Positions 25,705 through 35,605 of a stretch of DNA of 61,046 nucleotides are shown in pieces. Under the pieces are notes generated by a model that was not told the DNA's origin, did no database searches, and saw nothing but the letters and a program-made list of their open reading frames with translations. Numbering within the stretch: position 1 is the first letter of the stretch; every line of letters begins with the position of its first letter. A program made the position numbers and the translations under genes. The stretch comes from Ruminococcoides intestinihominis (lineage in GTDB: Bacteria; Bacillota; Clostridia; Oscillospirales; Acutalibacteraceae), in NCBI RefSeq assembly GCF_040096285.1, contig NZ_JBBMEY010000010.1, positions 1 to 61,046 of the forward strand, in the 5' to 3' direction.

Positions 25705-26565
25705 ATGAACATTTGTTTAAAGGTAAATACCGACAAAGGTCATGCAGTAAAATGTGCAAAAGAAATTATAACTTTGCTTACTGAATATGGTGCAACAATT
25801 CTTATGAAAAGAGATGCAAAAGAACATTTTGAGTCTTTTAAGGATATTATATACTACAAAAGTGATAATGAATTGTTCGCTAATGCCGATAAGGCAGTAA
25901 CAGTAGGTGGTGACGGTACAATTATCCACAATGCCCGTCATGCAGCAGAAAATAATATTCCGTTAATCGGTGTAAATTGTGGTCATTTAGGTTTTGCAGC
26001 AGAAATTGAACCGGAAGAAGTCAGCGAACTAAAAAGACTTTTAACTGATGATTACACAACAGATGAAAGAATGGTTATTGAAGTTTCTGTTGTAAAAGAA
26101 ACCAGTACAAAGACTTTCTCTTGCATTAATGATGCAGTTATTTCAAGAGGTCAGCTTTCAAGAATTATTGATTTAAACCTATATGTTGATGGTGAAAAGG
26201 CAACGCATTATAGTGCTGATGGTCTAATCTTTGCAACACCAACAGGCAGTACAGCCTATTCACTTTCAGCCGGTGGTCCTGTTGTTGAACCAACAATGAG
26301 TTGTGTTGTGCTTACTCCGATTTGCCCACATTCATTAGTTGACAGAACAGTTATTTTTAACGGTAATTCTGTACTTTCTGTTTATTCCGAAAGTTACGGT
26401 ACCAGCGAAAGTTACCTTACTATTGACGGACAAATTGTAATACCACTTTCAAGTAGAGATAAAGTAATTATCAAGAAGTCACCTTACATATTAAAGATGA
26501 TTTCATTTAAGAATAAGAATTTTTACCGTAGAGTTAGCGAAAAGCTAAAGGAGCGTGATGACTAG
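25705..26565 (+). CDS. nadK: NAD kinase
   Basis: 286 residues. GGDGT at 68-72 (catalytic Asp70), the NDAVISR motif and SADGLIFATPTGSTAYSLSAGGP-type segment of ATP-NAD kinases. Phosphorylates NAD to NADP. Its stop overlaps the GTG start of argR by one base. Confidence 0.96.
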   Translation: MNICLKVNTDKGHAVKCAKEIITLLTEYGATILMKRDAKEHFESFKDIIYYKSDNELFANADKAVTVGGDGTIIHNARHAAENNIPLIGVNCGHLGFAAEIEPEEVSELKRLLTDDYTTDERMVIEVSVVKETSTKTFSCINDAVISRGQLSRIIDLNLYVDGEKATHYSADGLIFATPTGSTAYSLSAGGPVVEPTMSCVVLTPICPHSLVDRTVIFNGNSVLSVYSESYGTSESYLTIDGQIVIPLSSRDKVIIKKSPYILKMISFKNKNFYRRVSEKLKERDD

Positions 26566-27011
26566 TGAAATTACGCAGACATGAGGCTATTATTGACCTT
26601 GTAAATAACCAAGATATTAATACCCAAGAGGAACTTATGGAGAACTTGCAGAAACAAGGTTTCAAGGTTACTCAAGCTACAGTTTCCAGGGATATTAAAG
26701 AATTGAGAATTTTCAAAGCACTTGGCAAAGACGGTAAGTATCGTTACTCAACAGGTGGCAGAAATGCCCTTGACAAAACAAGTGGTTTTGAAAGCCTATT
26801 TGCTTCTTCTGTTGAAGAAGTGGATAGTGCAGAGAATATTGTAGTTATAAAAACTATGACAGGTATGGCACAAGCTGTTTGTATGTCACTTGACAATATT
26901 GATTTTGAAAATATTGTGGGTACTATTGCAGGTGACGATACAATTTTTGTTTTGTGTAGAAACTTAAAAGCAACGGAAGAAATGCTTAATAAATTCAGAA
27001 AATTAATTTAA
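26565..27011 (+). CDS. argR: Arginine repressor ArgR
   Basis: 148 residues from GTG 26565, with AAAGGAG 11-17 bases upstream. N-terminal winged helix (TQEELMENLQKQGFKVTQATVSRDIKELRI) and C-terminal oligomerisation/arginine-binding domain with GTIAGDDTIFVLCR. Controls arginine metabolism. Its position just before recN is conserved across Firmicutes and does not reflect function. Confidence 0.95.
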   Translation: MKLRRHEAIIDLVNNQDINTQEELMENLQKQGFKVTQATVSRDIKELRIFKALGKDGKYRYSTGGRNALDKTSGFESLFASSVEEVDSAENIVVIKTMTGMAQAVCMSLDNIDFENIVGTIAGDDTIFVLCRNLKATEEMLNKFRKLI

Positions 27012-27026
27012 GGAGAAACTTTTTCT

Positions 27027-28685
27027 ATGCTCAGCACCCTTTATATAGAAAACATAGCAGTTATAGAAAAAACAAATATAGATTTTACAAAAGGACTAAA
27101 TGTACTAACCGGTGAAACCGGTGCAGGTAAAAGTATCATTATTGATTCTATCAATGCAGTAACAGGTCACAGAACAAGTAAGGATATTATCCGAACAGGC
27201 AGTGACAGTGCATTTGTTTCTGCTACTTTTACAAATATTTCTAAGGAAATTAAGGAAAAAGTAATTGACCTTGGTTTTCAAGTAGATGATGATACCTTAA
27301 TTCTTAGCAGAGAACTTTCTCTAAACGGCAGAAATACTTGTAGAATCAACGATAGACCTACTACTGTTTCTACATTAAAAGAAATCGGTATTGAGCTTAT
27401 CAATATTCATGGTCAGCATGAAAGTTTAGAATTAATGTCACCTGAGTCACATATAAATTATATTGACAATTTTGCAGAACTTTCTTCTGTAATTGATGAC
27501 TATAATGTTTCTTTTAAAGAATTAAAAAAACTAAATAAACTCCTTAAAGAAAATGGTGGAGATGAAAGTCAGCGACTTTATGAAATAGATTTATTGACCT
27601 TCCAAGTTGATGAAATCACCAATGCATCTTTAACTGTAGGTGAGGAGGAAGAACTCCAAAACGAAAAGAAGTTACTCCAAAATAGCGAGAAAATTCGCCA
27701 ATATCTGGATAAGTCAAAGTCAATTTTATCAGGATATAATGGTGGAAATGCTTGTGAAATGGTTGATGAGGCAAGTACAAACCTTATTAAAGCATCAAAC
27801 TTTCTTGAAGAGGCTGAGGATGTCAGCAATCGACTAAGTGACCTTTCATATGCACTACAAGATATTTCAGCAGAAATTTCCGACTTAATAGATGAACTTG
27901 AATTTAATCCATCAAGACTTGAAGAAATTGAAATAAGACTTGATGAAATATATAAACTAAAGCGTAAATACGGCAACTCTATTGAAGAAATTTTAGAGTA
28001 TGGAGAAAATGCTCAGAAAAAACTTACAAAACTTCTAAACTATGATAAGGATATGGCTGAGGCTAAAGAACAGTATGAAAAGCTATATGATATTACTTTA
28101 GAAAAAGCTGAGAATTTAACTTCTTTGCGTAAAAAAGCAGGTAAGGAATTTTCTCATAGAGTTGAAGAAGAAATGAAATTTCTTGATATGCCAAATGTAA
28201 GAATTACAGTTAGCATAGAGCAAAGTCCACTTTACTCTAAGGGTAAGGATAAAGTAGAAATATTAATTTCGGCAAATCCCGGAGAAACACCAAAACCGGT
28301 TTCTAAGATTGCATCCGGTGGTGAACTTTCCAGAATGATGTTGGCTATTAAAACTGTTTTATCTGAAAGTGATACAATAGATACTTTAATTTTTGATGAA
28401 GTAGATACAGGTATCTCAGGTAAAGCATCACGAAAAGTAGGACTAAAGCTAAAGGAAGTTTCCAAAAATAGACAGGTTATCTGTGTAACTCATCAGGTGC
28501 AGATTGCTTCCTTAGCAGATAACCATAATTTAATTAGAAAGAATGTTAAGGGTGACAGAACCTTTACAGACGTTATTACCCTAGATTACAACGGCAGAAT
28601 CGAAGAACTTGCCAGAATTATGGGTGGTATAGAAATAACAGAAAATACAAAGAAATTAGCAGAAGAAATGCTAAATAATAATTGA
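27027..28685 (+). CDS. recN: DNA repair protein RecN
   Basis: 552 residues. Walker A GETGAGKS at 29-36, a long central coiled coil (residues ~150-370), ABC-like signature ASGGELSRMMLA and Walker B LIFDEVDTGISG. SMC-like protein recruited to double-strand breaks. Confidence 0.96.
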   Translation: MLSTLYIENIAVIEKTNIDFTKGLNVLTGETGAGKSIIIDSINAVTGHRTSKDIIRTGSDSAFVSATFTNISKEIKEKVIDLGFQVDDDTLILSRELSLNGRNTCRINDRPTTVSTLKEIGIELINIHGQHESLELMSPESHINYIDNFAELSSVIDDYNVSFKELKKLNKLLKENGGDESQRLYEIDLLTFQVDEITNASLTVGEEEELQNEKKLLQNSEKIRQYLDKSKSILSGYNGGNACEMVDEASTNLIKASNFLEEAEDVSNRLSDLSYALQDISAEISDLIDELEFNPSRLEEIEIRLDEIYKLKRKYGNSIEEILEYGENAQKKLTKLLNYDKDMAEAKEQYEKLYDITLEKAENLTSLRKKAGKEFSHRVEEEMKFLDMPNVRITVSIEQSPLYSKGKDKVEILISANPGETPKPVSKIASGGELSRMMLAIKTVLSESDTIDTLIFDEVDTGISGKASRKVGLKLKEVSKNRQVICVTHQVQIASLADNHNLIRKNVKGDRTFTDVITLDYNGRIEELARIMGGIEITENTKKLAEEMLNNN

Positions 28686-28692
28686 GGTAATT

Positions 28693-30741
28693 ATGAAAGT
28701 TTGGTCAGTTGCAAAAGTGAATAAAGAAAGGGCAATAGCTATGGCTAATAAGCTAGAAATCCCACCACTTCTTGCAATGATGCTGGATATTCGTGGAATT
28801 ACCAAGGAAGAAGATGTTATTAATTTTCTTCAGGAGAATAAAGATTTTTCTGACCCATTCCTTATGAAAGATATGGACAAAGCTGTTGAAAGAATAACTA
28901 CAGCAGTAGAAAATGGTGAGAAAATCTGTGTCTATGGTGACTATGATGCCGATGGTGTAACAAGTACTTCACTACTTTACAGTTACCTTAGGGATAGCTT
29001 AGGTGCTGATGTAATGTTCTATATTCCTACTCGTACAGGAGAGGGATACGGAATGAATAAGGGTGCAGTTGATAAGATTCATTCTTTAGGTGTTACCCTT
29101 ATTATTACAGTTGATAACGGTATCTCAGCAAGAGAAGAAATTGACTATGCAAATTCTTTAGGCATAGATACAGTAATAACCGACCACCATATGCCTTCAG
29201 GTGCAATTCCAAAGGCAGTAGCAGTGGTTAATGCCCACCAACAGGATGACAAAAGTCCATTTAAGGACTTTTCAGGTGTTGGTGTAGCCTTTAAACTTGT
29301 AATGGCTATTGAGGGTGAATATGCCGATGTTGACAGTCTACTTGAAAATTTTAGCGACATAGCAACCTTAGGTACAATAGGTGATATTGTTCCTTTAGTT
29401 GGTGAAAATCGTACTTTAGTTAAGAACGGTTTAAGACATATTCAAAATAGCGACAGAATAGGCATTAATGCTATGAAACAAGAGTCAGGTATTGCAGAGA
29501 AAGAAATAAATTCAAGCAATGTTGCATTTACTTTAGTTCCTAGGATAAATGCAGGTGGTAGGCTTGGCTCATCAGAAAAAAGTGTAAACCTACTTCTAAC
29601 AGAAGATGAAGATGAGGCAGTTACCATTGCCGATAAATTGGGAATGGATAACAGAGAAAGACAAAGTATAGAGAAAGAAATTCTTGCTTCAATTGATGAA
29701 GAAGTTAGGAGAACTCCCAACATTGTAAATGACAAAATTTTAGTTTTTGCCGGAAGAGGTTGGCACCAAGGTGTTGTTGGTATAGCAGCCTCTAGAATAA
29801 AAGATATTTACGACAAACCAACAATTATTATCGGTATTGATGATGATGGTGTAGCAAGAGGCAGTGGCAGAAGTGTAGAGGGCTTTTCCCTATGTGATGC
29901 AGTTTTTGCCTGTAGTGAACACCTTACTCATTATGGTGGCCACCCTATGGCAGTAGGTATCAGCTTAGAAAAAGAAAAAATCAATGATTTTAGAAAAGCT
30001 ATTAATGCCTATTGCAAAGATATAAAAATGCCTTATAATATATTACATATAGATTGTAAGCTAAATCCTAATCAGCTTGATTTGTCAATACTTGATTGTT
30101 TAAGCTATATTGAGCCTTGTGGTGCAAGTAACCCTTCACCGATTTTCGGTTTATATAATATGACCATTATTGCAACCAAAGAAATTGGTAACGGCAAGCA
30201 TATGCGTATTACTCTTTCCAGGGGACAAGGACAAGTACCTGTATATGCAGTGTATTTTAATCACAATTTTCAATCTTGTTCATATAGAAACGGTGATATA
30301 GTTGATGTGGCAGTAAGCCTTGACAGAAACATATATAACGGTCAAGAAAATTTAAGTGTTATTATTAAGGATATTAAGTATAGCCAAAGCAACAATGAAG
30401 AACTTATTGATAGCGAAAGAATTTTTGATAAATTCGCTAAAAGGTATAAACTTACTAAAAATGAAGTAATGTCAATTCTTCCAACAAGAAATGACTTTGC
30501 CTATGTATATAGATTTTTAAAACAGAATAAAGGCTTTATCTATGGTGAATATGCTCTAGTTAATGCCCTAAATTACAAGATTTCTATGGGTAAACTTATT
30601 GTTATTCTTTATTCAATGAAGGAACTTGGCTTAATAAATTGGCAACAAGGACTTTACCAAAGTATCGTTGAAATGAAAGAAAGCGGCAAGGTAAACCTAG
30701 AAGATTCTGTTTTTATCAAAAAACTTAAGGAGGGAATATAA
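28693..30741 (+). CDS. recJ: Single-stranded-DNA-specific exonuclease RecJ
   Basis: 682 residues. DHH phosphoesterase motifs YGDYDADGVTST (~76-87), VDNGIS and TDHH, the DHHA1 part with RINAGGRLGS and GRGWHQGVVGIAASR, and GRSVEGFSLCDA / HYGGHPMAVG motifs. 5'-3' exonuclease in recombination and mismatch repair. Its stop abuts the rel start without spacing. Upstream gene is recN. Confidence 0.93.
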   Translation: MKVWSVAKVNKERAIAMANKLEIPPLLAMMLDIRGITKEEDVINFLQENKDFSDPFLMKDMDKAVERITTAVENGEKICVYGDYDADGVTSTSLLYSYLRDSLGADVMFYIPTRTGEGYGMNKGAVDKIHSLGVTLIITVDNGISAREEIDYANSLGIDTVITDHHMPSGAIPKAVAVVNAHQQDDKSPFKDFSGVGVAFKLVMAIEGEYADVDSLLENFSDIATLGTIGDIVPLVGENRTLVKNGLRHIQNSDRIGINAMKQESGIAEKEINSSNVAFTLVPRINAGGRLGSSEKSVNLLLTEDEDEAVTIADKLGMDNRERQSIEKEILASIDEEVRRTPNIVNDKILVFAGRGWHQGVVGIAASRIKDIYDKPTIIIGIDDDGVARGSGRSVEGFSLCDAVFACSEHLTHYGGHPMAVGISLEKEKINDFRKAINAYCKDIKMPYNILHIDCKLNPNQLDLSILDCLSYIEPCGASNPSPIFGLYNMTIIATKEIGNGKHMRITLSRGQGQVPVYAVYFNHNFQSCSYRNGDIVDVAVSLDRNIYNGQENLSVIIKDIKYSQSNNEELIDSERIFDKFAKRYKLTKNEVMSILPTRNDFAYVYRFLKQNKGFIYGEYALVNALNYKISMGKLIVILYSMKELGLINWQQGLYQSIVEMKESGKVNLEDSVFIKKLKEGI

Positions 30742-32934
30742 ATGGTTGAACATTATCCAAATTATCAGGACTTTAATGACTTAGTTGAACTTATCAATAA
30801 TAGTGAAAATGATTTTGATTTACAGTTAGTTCAAAAGGCATACTTATTGGCTCGTTCAGCTCATAAAGACCAAAGGAGAGTTTCCGGTATACCATATATT
30901 CTTCATCCAACATCAGTTGCTTGTATTTTGGTTCAGATGGGTATGGATACAGAGTCTGTTGTAGCTGCTTTGCTACATGATGTTGTAGAAGATACCGATG
31001 TTGAACTTGACGAAATAAAGAAGAAGTTTGGTGAAACAGTAGCAGAAATTGTTGACGGTGTAACTAAACTTTCCAAGATTACATATTCTAATCGTGAGGA
31101 ACGACAGGCTGAGAACTTGCGTAAAATGCTAATAGCTATGAGTAACGATATTAGAGTTATCATTGTAAAATTAGCCGATAGACTTCATAACTTGCGTACT
31201 ATTGATGTTATGAGACCTCAGAAACAAAGGGATAAAGCCCTAGAAGTTATGGAGGTTTTTGCTCCGATTGCTCACCGTTTAGGTATGAAAGCAATGAAAG
31301 AACAACTGGAAGATATTTCTATCAGAATTCTTGATCCTGTAGGTTATGAAGAAATTGAAAATGACCTACAACTAAAGAAAGAAGAAAGAGATAAATTCAT
31401 AGAAAAAATTAAACATGAAATCACCGAAAGAATAGGTGATACTGTTAAGCATATTTATGTTACAGGTAGAGTAAAGTCTATTAACTCAATCTACCGTAAA
31501 ACCTTTATGAAAGGTAAAACAATGGACGAAATCTATGATGTATTTGCAGTTAGAGTTATTGTAGATTCTGTCCTTGATTGTTACAATGTTCTTGGTGTTG
31601 TACACGATATTTATCAGCCTTTGCCTAATAGATTTAAGGACTATATCAGTACACCTAAGAAGAATATGTATCAGTCACTTCACACTACTGTTATCGGTAA
31701 AGACGGTGTGCCTTTTGAAGTACAAATCCGTACTTGGGAAATGCACTATGCTGCTGAATATGGTATTGCTGCCCACTGGAAGTATAAGCTGGGCTTAGGT
31801 CCCGGTAAAAGTGACAAAAAGGCTATGCAGGAACAGATTGAGTCTTTGCGTAGAACTATCGAAAATCAAATTCAGTCAGAAGATGCAACAGATATTATTA
31901 AGAATATCAAGAATGACCTTAGCCAAGATGAAGTATTTGTATTTACTCCAAAGGGTGACTTAATGAACTTACCTAACGGCTCTACTGTTATTGACTTAGC
32001 ATATGCAATTCATACAGAAGTTGGTAACAGAATGATTGGTGCTAAGGTTGACAGAAGGATTGTACCTATTGACTATAAGTTAAAGAATGGCGAAATTGTT
32101 GAGATTATCACCCAAAAGGAAGGTTCAGGACCTAAGAGAGATTGGCTGAATATTGTCAAAACTTCTGAAGCCAGAACTAAGATTAGACAGTGGTTTAAGC
32201 GTGAAAAGCGTGATGAAAATATTGTTGAGGGTAAGTCTATGCTTGAATCAGAACTTAAGAAGTCCGGACTTTACTTTAACGATAGTGATGTGGAAGATAT
32301 TTTTCCTAAAATTTATTCTAAGCAACATTGTAATAACCTAGAAGATTTCTATGCTGCCATTGGTTATGGTGGTATTCAAATCTGGAAGATTATGCCTAGA
32401 ATTAAGGAAGAATATCAGAAGAAGTACGAAAAGAAAGTTGAAGAATTTGTCCCACCTAAAGAAATTCCAAAACCAAGAAAAGCATCTTCAGGTGTTATAA
32501 TTCAGGGTATGGACGATTGTTTGATTAAGTTTTCTAAGTGTTGTAACCCACTACCGGGGGACGATATTATCGGTTTCATAACCAGAGGTTACGGTGTTTC
32601 TATCCACAAAAAGGAATGTACAAATGTTCCTAAAGATATAGAACACTGTGCTGAACCGGAAAGATGGGTAAAAGCAACTTGGATTGATAATGTGGAAGAT
32701 AGCTACCGTAGTACACTTGAAATTGTTGCTACTGACCGTACAGGCCTACTTGCTGATGTTACTATTAAGCTATCACAAATGCACATTTTCATTCGTAACT
32801 TAACTTCAAGAGAAGCCAAAAACGGCAATGCAGTTGTAATTGCCACAATAGATACAAACGGTATTGACCACCTAAAGGGTGTTATGACCCATTTAGGTAG
32901 TATTAACGGTATAATTTCCGTAACAAGAATATAG
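30742..32934 (+). CDS. rel: Bifunctional (p)ppGpp synthetase/hydrolase (Rel)
   Basis: 730 residues. HD hydrolase domain with HPTSVACIL and LLHDVVEDT at ~50-80, synthetase domain with YQSLHTTV and EVQIRT, TGS domain (VFTPKGDLMNLPNGSTVIDLAYAIHT), a zinc-finger-like CCNPLPGDDIIGF region and a C-terminal ACT domain. Makes and degrades the stringent alarmone. The intact HD residues indicate a bifunctional enzyme. Confidence 0.97.
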   Translation: MVEHYPNYQDFNDLVELINNSENDFDLQLVQKAYLLARSAHKDQRRVSGIPYILHPTSVACILVQMGMDTESVVAALLHDVVEDTDVELDEIKKKFGETVAEIVDGVTKLSKITYSNREERQAENLRKMLIAMSNDIRVIIVKLADRLHNLRTIDVMRPQKQRDKALEVMEVFAPIAHRLGMKAMKEQLEDISIRILDPVGYEEIENDLQLKKEERDKFIEKIKHEITERIGDTVKHIYVTGRVKSINSIYRKTFMKGKTMDEIYDVFAVRVIVDSVLDCYNVLGVVHDIYQPLPNRFKDYISTPKKNMYQSLHTTVIGKDGVPFEVQIRTWEMHYAAEYGIAAHWKYKLGLGPGKSDKKAMQEQIESLRRTIENQIQSEDATDIIKNIKNDLSQDEVFVFTPKGDLMNLPNGSTVIDLAYAIHTEVGNRMIGAKVDRRIVPIDYKLKNGEIVEIITQKEGSGPKRDWLNIVKTSEARTKIRQWFKREKRDENIVEGKSMLESELKKSGLYFNDSDVEDIFPKIYSKQHCNNLEDFYAAIGYGGIQIWKIMPRIKEEYQKKYEKKVEEFVPPKEIPKPRKASSGVIIQGMDDCLIKFSKCCNPLPGDDIIGFITRGYGVSIHKKECTNVPKDIEHCAEPERWVKATWIDNVEDSYRSTLEIVATDRTGLLADVTIKLSQMHIFIRNLTSREAKNGNAVVIATIDTNGIDHLKGVMTHLGSINGIISVTRI

Positions 32935-32949
32935 GAGAATAGGATTTTT

Positions 32950-33405
32950 ATGAGAGCAGTATTACAGAGAGTAAAGGATGCAAGTGTTACAATAGACGGT
33001 GAAGTAAAAGGAAAGTGCAGTAACGGTTTCCTAATTTTACTTGGTGTTAAAGCAGGTGACAGTGAGAAAGAGGCTGATTTTCTGGCAAAGAAAATCGCTA
33101 ACCTTAGAGTTTTTACAGATGAAAATGACAAGATGAATCTTTCTTTACTTGATATTAATGGTGAAACATTGGTAATCTCAAACTTTACTTTATATGCAGA
33201 TTGCTCCCATGGCCGCAGACCGAACTTCCTTAATGCAGAAAAGCCTGATAAAGCAAATGCACTTTATGAGTATTTTTGTGATAAGCTGCATACAGAGGGT
33301 ATCTCTGTTGTAGAAAAAGGTGAATTTGGTGCTGATATGAAAGTTAGTCTTTTAAATGACGGACCTGTTACAATAATTTTAGATACAGAGGAAATAATGA
33401 AATGA
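32950..33405 (+). CDS. dtd: D-aminoacyl-tRNA deacylase
   Basis: 151 residues. MRAVLQRVKDASVTIDGE start, SNFTLYAD catalytic loop (SQFTLYAD in most relatives) and the C-terminal NDGPVTIILDT. Removes D-amino acids from tRNA. Follows rel as in many Firmicutes and overlaps the next gene by four bases. Confidence 0.96.
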   Translation: MRAVLQRVKDASVTIDGEVKGKCSNGFLILLGVKAGDSEKEADFLAKKIANLRVFTDENDKMNLSLLDINGETLVISNFTLYADCSHGRRPNFLNAEKPDKANALYEYFCDKLHTEGISVVEKGEFGADMKVSLLNDGPVTIILDTEEIMK

Positions 33406-34046
33406 TAGAATTAAAGCAGTATGTAGTTAGTATAATGGGTACAAATTCTTTTCTTCTTATGGATAAAGATACAAAGGAACTTGCCTTAGTTGACCCGGGA
33501 GAATTTTCTGAAGAAATTTTAAATGATATACATTCTTTAGGTGATGATTTGCAGATGATTTTGCTTACTCACGGTCATTTTGACCATATTGGTGGTGTAG
33601 CAAGTTTCCTAAGATTGTTTCCAAATGCCAAGGTGTATGTTGGTGAAAAAGATGTTGAATGTATCAATGATGATAAACTGAACCTTAGTGCAAAAATGGG
33701 AAGAACCGTAGTGGAAAAATTCCCTACAATCCCACTAAAGGATAATGAGGAAATTTCTTTAGGCAATACTAAAATTAAGTTTATTGAAACTCCAGGTCAT
33801 ACAGAGGGTAGTGGTTGTTACATCTTTGATGACAAAATTCTTTCAGGTGATACAGTATTTTGTGAATCATGTGGCAGAACTGATTTTCCAAACGGTTCAT
33901 CAGCAAAAATGATTAAAAGCCTTAGAAAGATTGCAGAAATAGAGGGTGAATACACAATTTATCCGGGTCACGAAATGAATACATCACTTTCTCATGAGAA
34001 GAAATACAACCCTTATATGATGAGTAACTATGAAGATATATATTAA
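33402..34046 (+). CDS. Metallo-beta-lactamase-fold hydrolase (glyoxalase II-like)
   Basis: 214 residues with THGHFDHIGG (~57-66), the ETPGHTEGSGCY segment, SGDTVFCESCGRTD and PGHE motifs that bind two metals. Resembles YcbL/YqgX-type short glyoxalase II proteins; the substrate is unknown. It sits between dtd and hemZ, overlapping both. Confidence 0.88.
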   Translation: MIELKQYVVSIMGTNSFLLMDKDTKELALVDPGEFSEEILNDIHSLGDDLQMILLTHGHFDHIGGVASFLRLFPNAKVYVGEKDVECINDDKLNLSAKMGRTVVEKFPTIPLKDNEEISLGNTKIKFIETPGHTEGSGCYIFDDKILSGDTVFCESCGRTDFPNGSSAKMIKSLRKIAEIEGEYTIYPGHEMNTSLSHEKKYNPYMMSNYEDIY

Positions 34047-35487
34047 GAACCATCCTTTTCATTATGAAATTGAGAATATCACAAGATTATTCTTTCCATA
34101 TGAAAAGTTACAGGTAGTAAAATTTGATGGTAATGAAATAACTGAATATGAAAGTCCATATATTTTAACAGAAATTAATGATGAAATTTCTGTTACAGTA
34201 AATTTTAAGAACTTTCAGAAAAGTGAAACAACTACAAAAACAGAAGATGAAAAAGAGAATGAAAGATTAATTTCTAGTGTTCTTTATAATCTTCTCACAG
34301 AATATACAGGTATCAAAATGCCTTGGGGTATGATTACAGGTATTAGACCGGTAAAGTATTTTAGAAATTTAAAGGAAGATTATTCAGAAGAATATGCAAA
34401 GGAATATTTCAAAAATTCTTACTTTGTAAGTGATGAAAAGATTAACCTTGCAAAAATTACCGAAAAGTATGAAAAAGATATTATTAATTCTTCTAAAGAA
34501 AATTCATTTTCCCTTTATGTTTCAATTCCTTTTTGTCCTTCAAGATGCAGTTACTGTAGCTTTGTTTCTCAATCAGTTGCAAGAACAAAACATTTAATAG
34601 AACCTTATGTTGATTTACTTTGTAAAGAAATTGAATATACCGGTAATATAGCAAAGGAAAATAATTTGCACCTGGAAACTGTGTATATCGGTGGTGGTAC
34701 ACCAACAACACTTAACCCTAATCAGTTGGAAAAAATGATAAAGGCAATTAACAGTTCCTTTAATATGGAAACCTGTAGAGAGTTTACTGTTGAAGCCGGT
34801 AGACCTGACACCATTACAACAGATAAACTAAAGGTTCTAAAAGATAATGGTGTTACAAGAATCAGCATTAATCCTCAAACATTAAACGATAGTGTACTTG
34901 AAAAGATAGGCAGAAAGCATACTGCTCAAAATGCACTTGAAATGTTTGATTTGGCAAGAACTTATGATTTTAACTGCACAAATGCTGACTTAATAGCAGG
35001 ACTTCCTACTGATACAGTGGAAAGTTTTGCACATTCCCTTGATATGCTGGTGGAAAAAAATCTAGAAAATATTACAGTCCATACCTTGTCAATTAAGCGT
35101 TCAGCCGATTATACAGAACAAGGTCTAACCACCAACAAGGAAGATGCTGAAAGAACAGGCAAAATGCTACAATATGCAGAAGAAACCTTGTTTAACAAGG
35201 GTTATGTCCCTTATTATCTGTATCGTCAAAGCAGAATGGTAGGTAATTTTGAAAATGTAGGTTGGTCAAAGGTCGGTAAAGAAGGACTTTACAATGTTTT
35301 CATTATGGATGAAACCCATTCAATTTTAGCTTGTGGTGCAGGTGGTGCAACAAAACTAAAAAATCATCAAACAAACTGCTTAACAAGAATTTTTAACTAC
35401 AAATTCCCATATGAGTATATTGACCACTTTGATGAAATACTTAATCGTAAGGATAAAGTAAATAAATTTTTCAAAGAATTGAAATAA
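34030..35487 (+). CDS. hemZ: HemZ-like radical SAM protein
   Basis: 485 residues. Radical SAM cysteines C169, C173, C176 in PFCPSRCSYC, preceded by an N-terminal extension of ~155 residues typical of HemZ, followed by YIGGGTPTTL. HemZ is annotated as an oxygen-independent coproporphyrinogen dehydrogenase, but many HemW/HemZ-like proteins in heme-less anaerobes have other roles, and no other heme genes are seen here. Overlaps the hydrolase gene by 17 bases. Confidence 0.85.
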   Translation: MKIYIKNHPFHYEIENITRLFFPYEKLQVVKFDGNEITEYESPYILTEINDEISVTVNFKNFQKSETTTKTEDEKENERLISSVLYNLLTEYTGIKMPWGMITGIRPVKYFRNLKEDYSEEYAKEYFKNSYFVSDEKINLAKITEKYEKDIINSSKENSFSLYVSIPFCPSRCSYCSFVSQSVARTKHLIEPYVDLLCKEIEYTGNIAKENNLHLETVYIGGGTPTTLNPNQLEKMIKAINSSFNMETCREFTVEAGRPDTITTDKLKVLKDNGVTRISINPQTLNDSVLEKIGRKHTAQNALEMFDLARTYDFNCTNADLIAGLPTDTVESFAHSLDMLVEKNLENITVHTLSIKRSADYTEQGLTTNKEDAERTGKMLQYAEETLFNKGYVPYYLYRQSRMVGNFENVGWSKVGKEGLYNVFIMDETHSILACGAGGATKLKNHQTNCLTRIFNYKFPYEYIDHFDEILNRKDKVNKFFKELK

Positions 35488-35490
35488 AGG

Positions 35491-35519
35491 TTGAATATTT
35501 TACCTAATGATGATATAAT
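35491..35519 (+). promoter_or_regulatory. SigA promoter of the zinc-ribbon gene
   Basis: TTGAAT (35491-35496), 17 bases, TATAAT (35514-35519). The start near 35526 gives a leader of ~80 bases that contains a large inverted repeat. Confidence 0.72.
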
Positions 35520-35531
35520 TTAGGCAATATA

Positions 35532-35569
35532 TGACAAGTGCATTTTTATTTTAATGCACAATTTTGTCA
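35532..35569 (+). repeat. Leader hairpin upstream of the zinc-ribbon gene
   Basis: TGACAA-GTGCATT pairs with AATGCAC and, after a four-base asymmetry, TTGTCA: 13 bp in total around a TTTATTTT loop, followed by AAATTTT. Both arms lie downstream of the predicted start, so every transcript carries the structure. It could be a weak attenuator or a stabilising 5' hairpin. Confidence 0.55.
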
Positions 35570-35605
35570 AATTTTCGGTTTACTATATGAAAGGAGTATC
35601 CGGTT

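Noticed and set aside
34030..35487. HemZ as evidence of heme synthesis
   Set aside because: It is an isolated radical SAM gene; related proteins occur in anaerobes without heme pathways.
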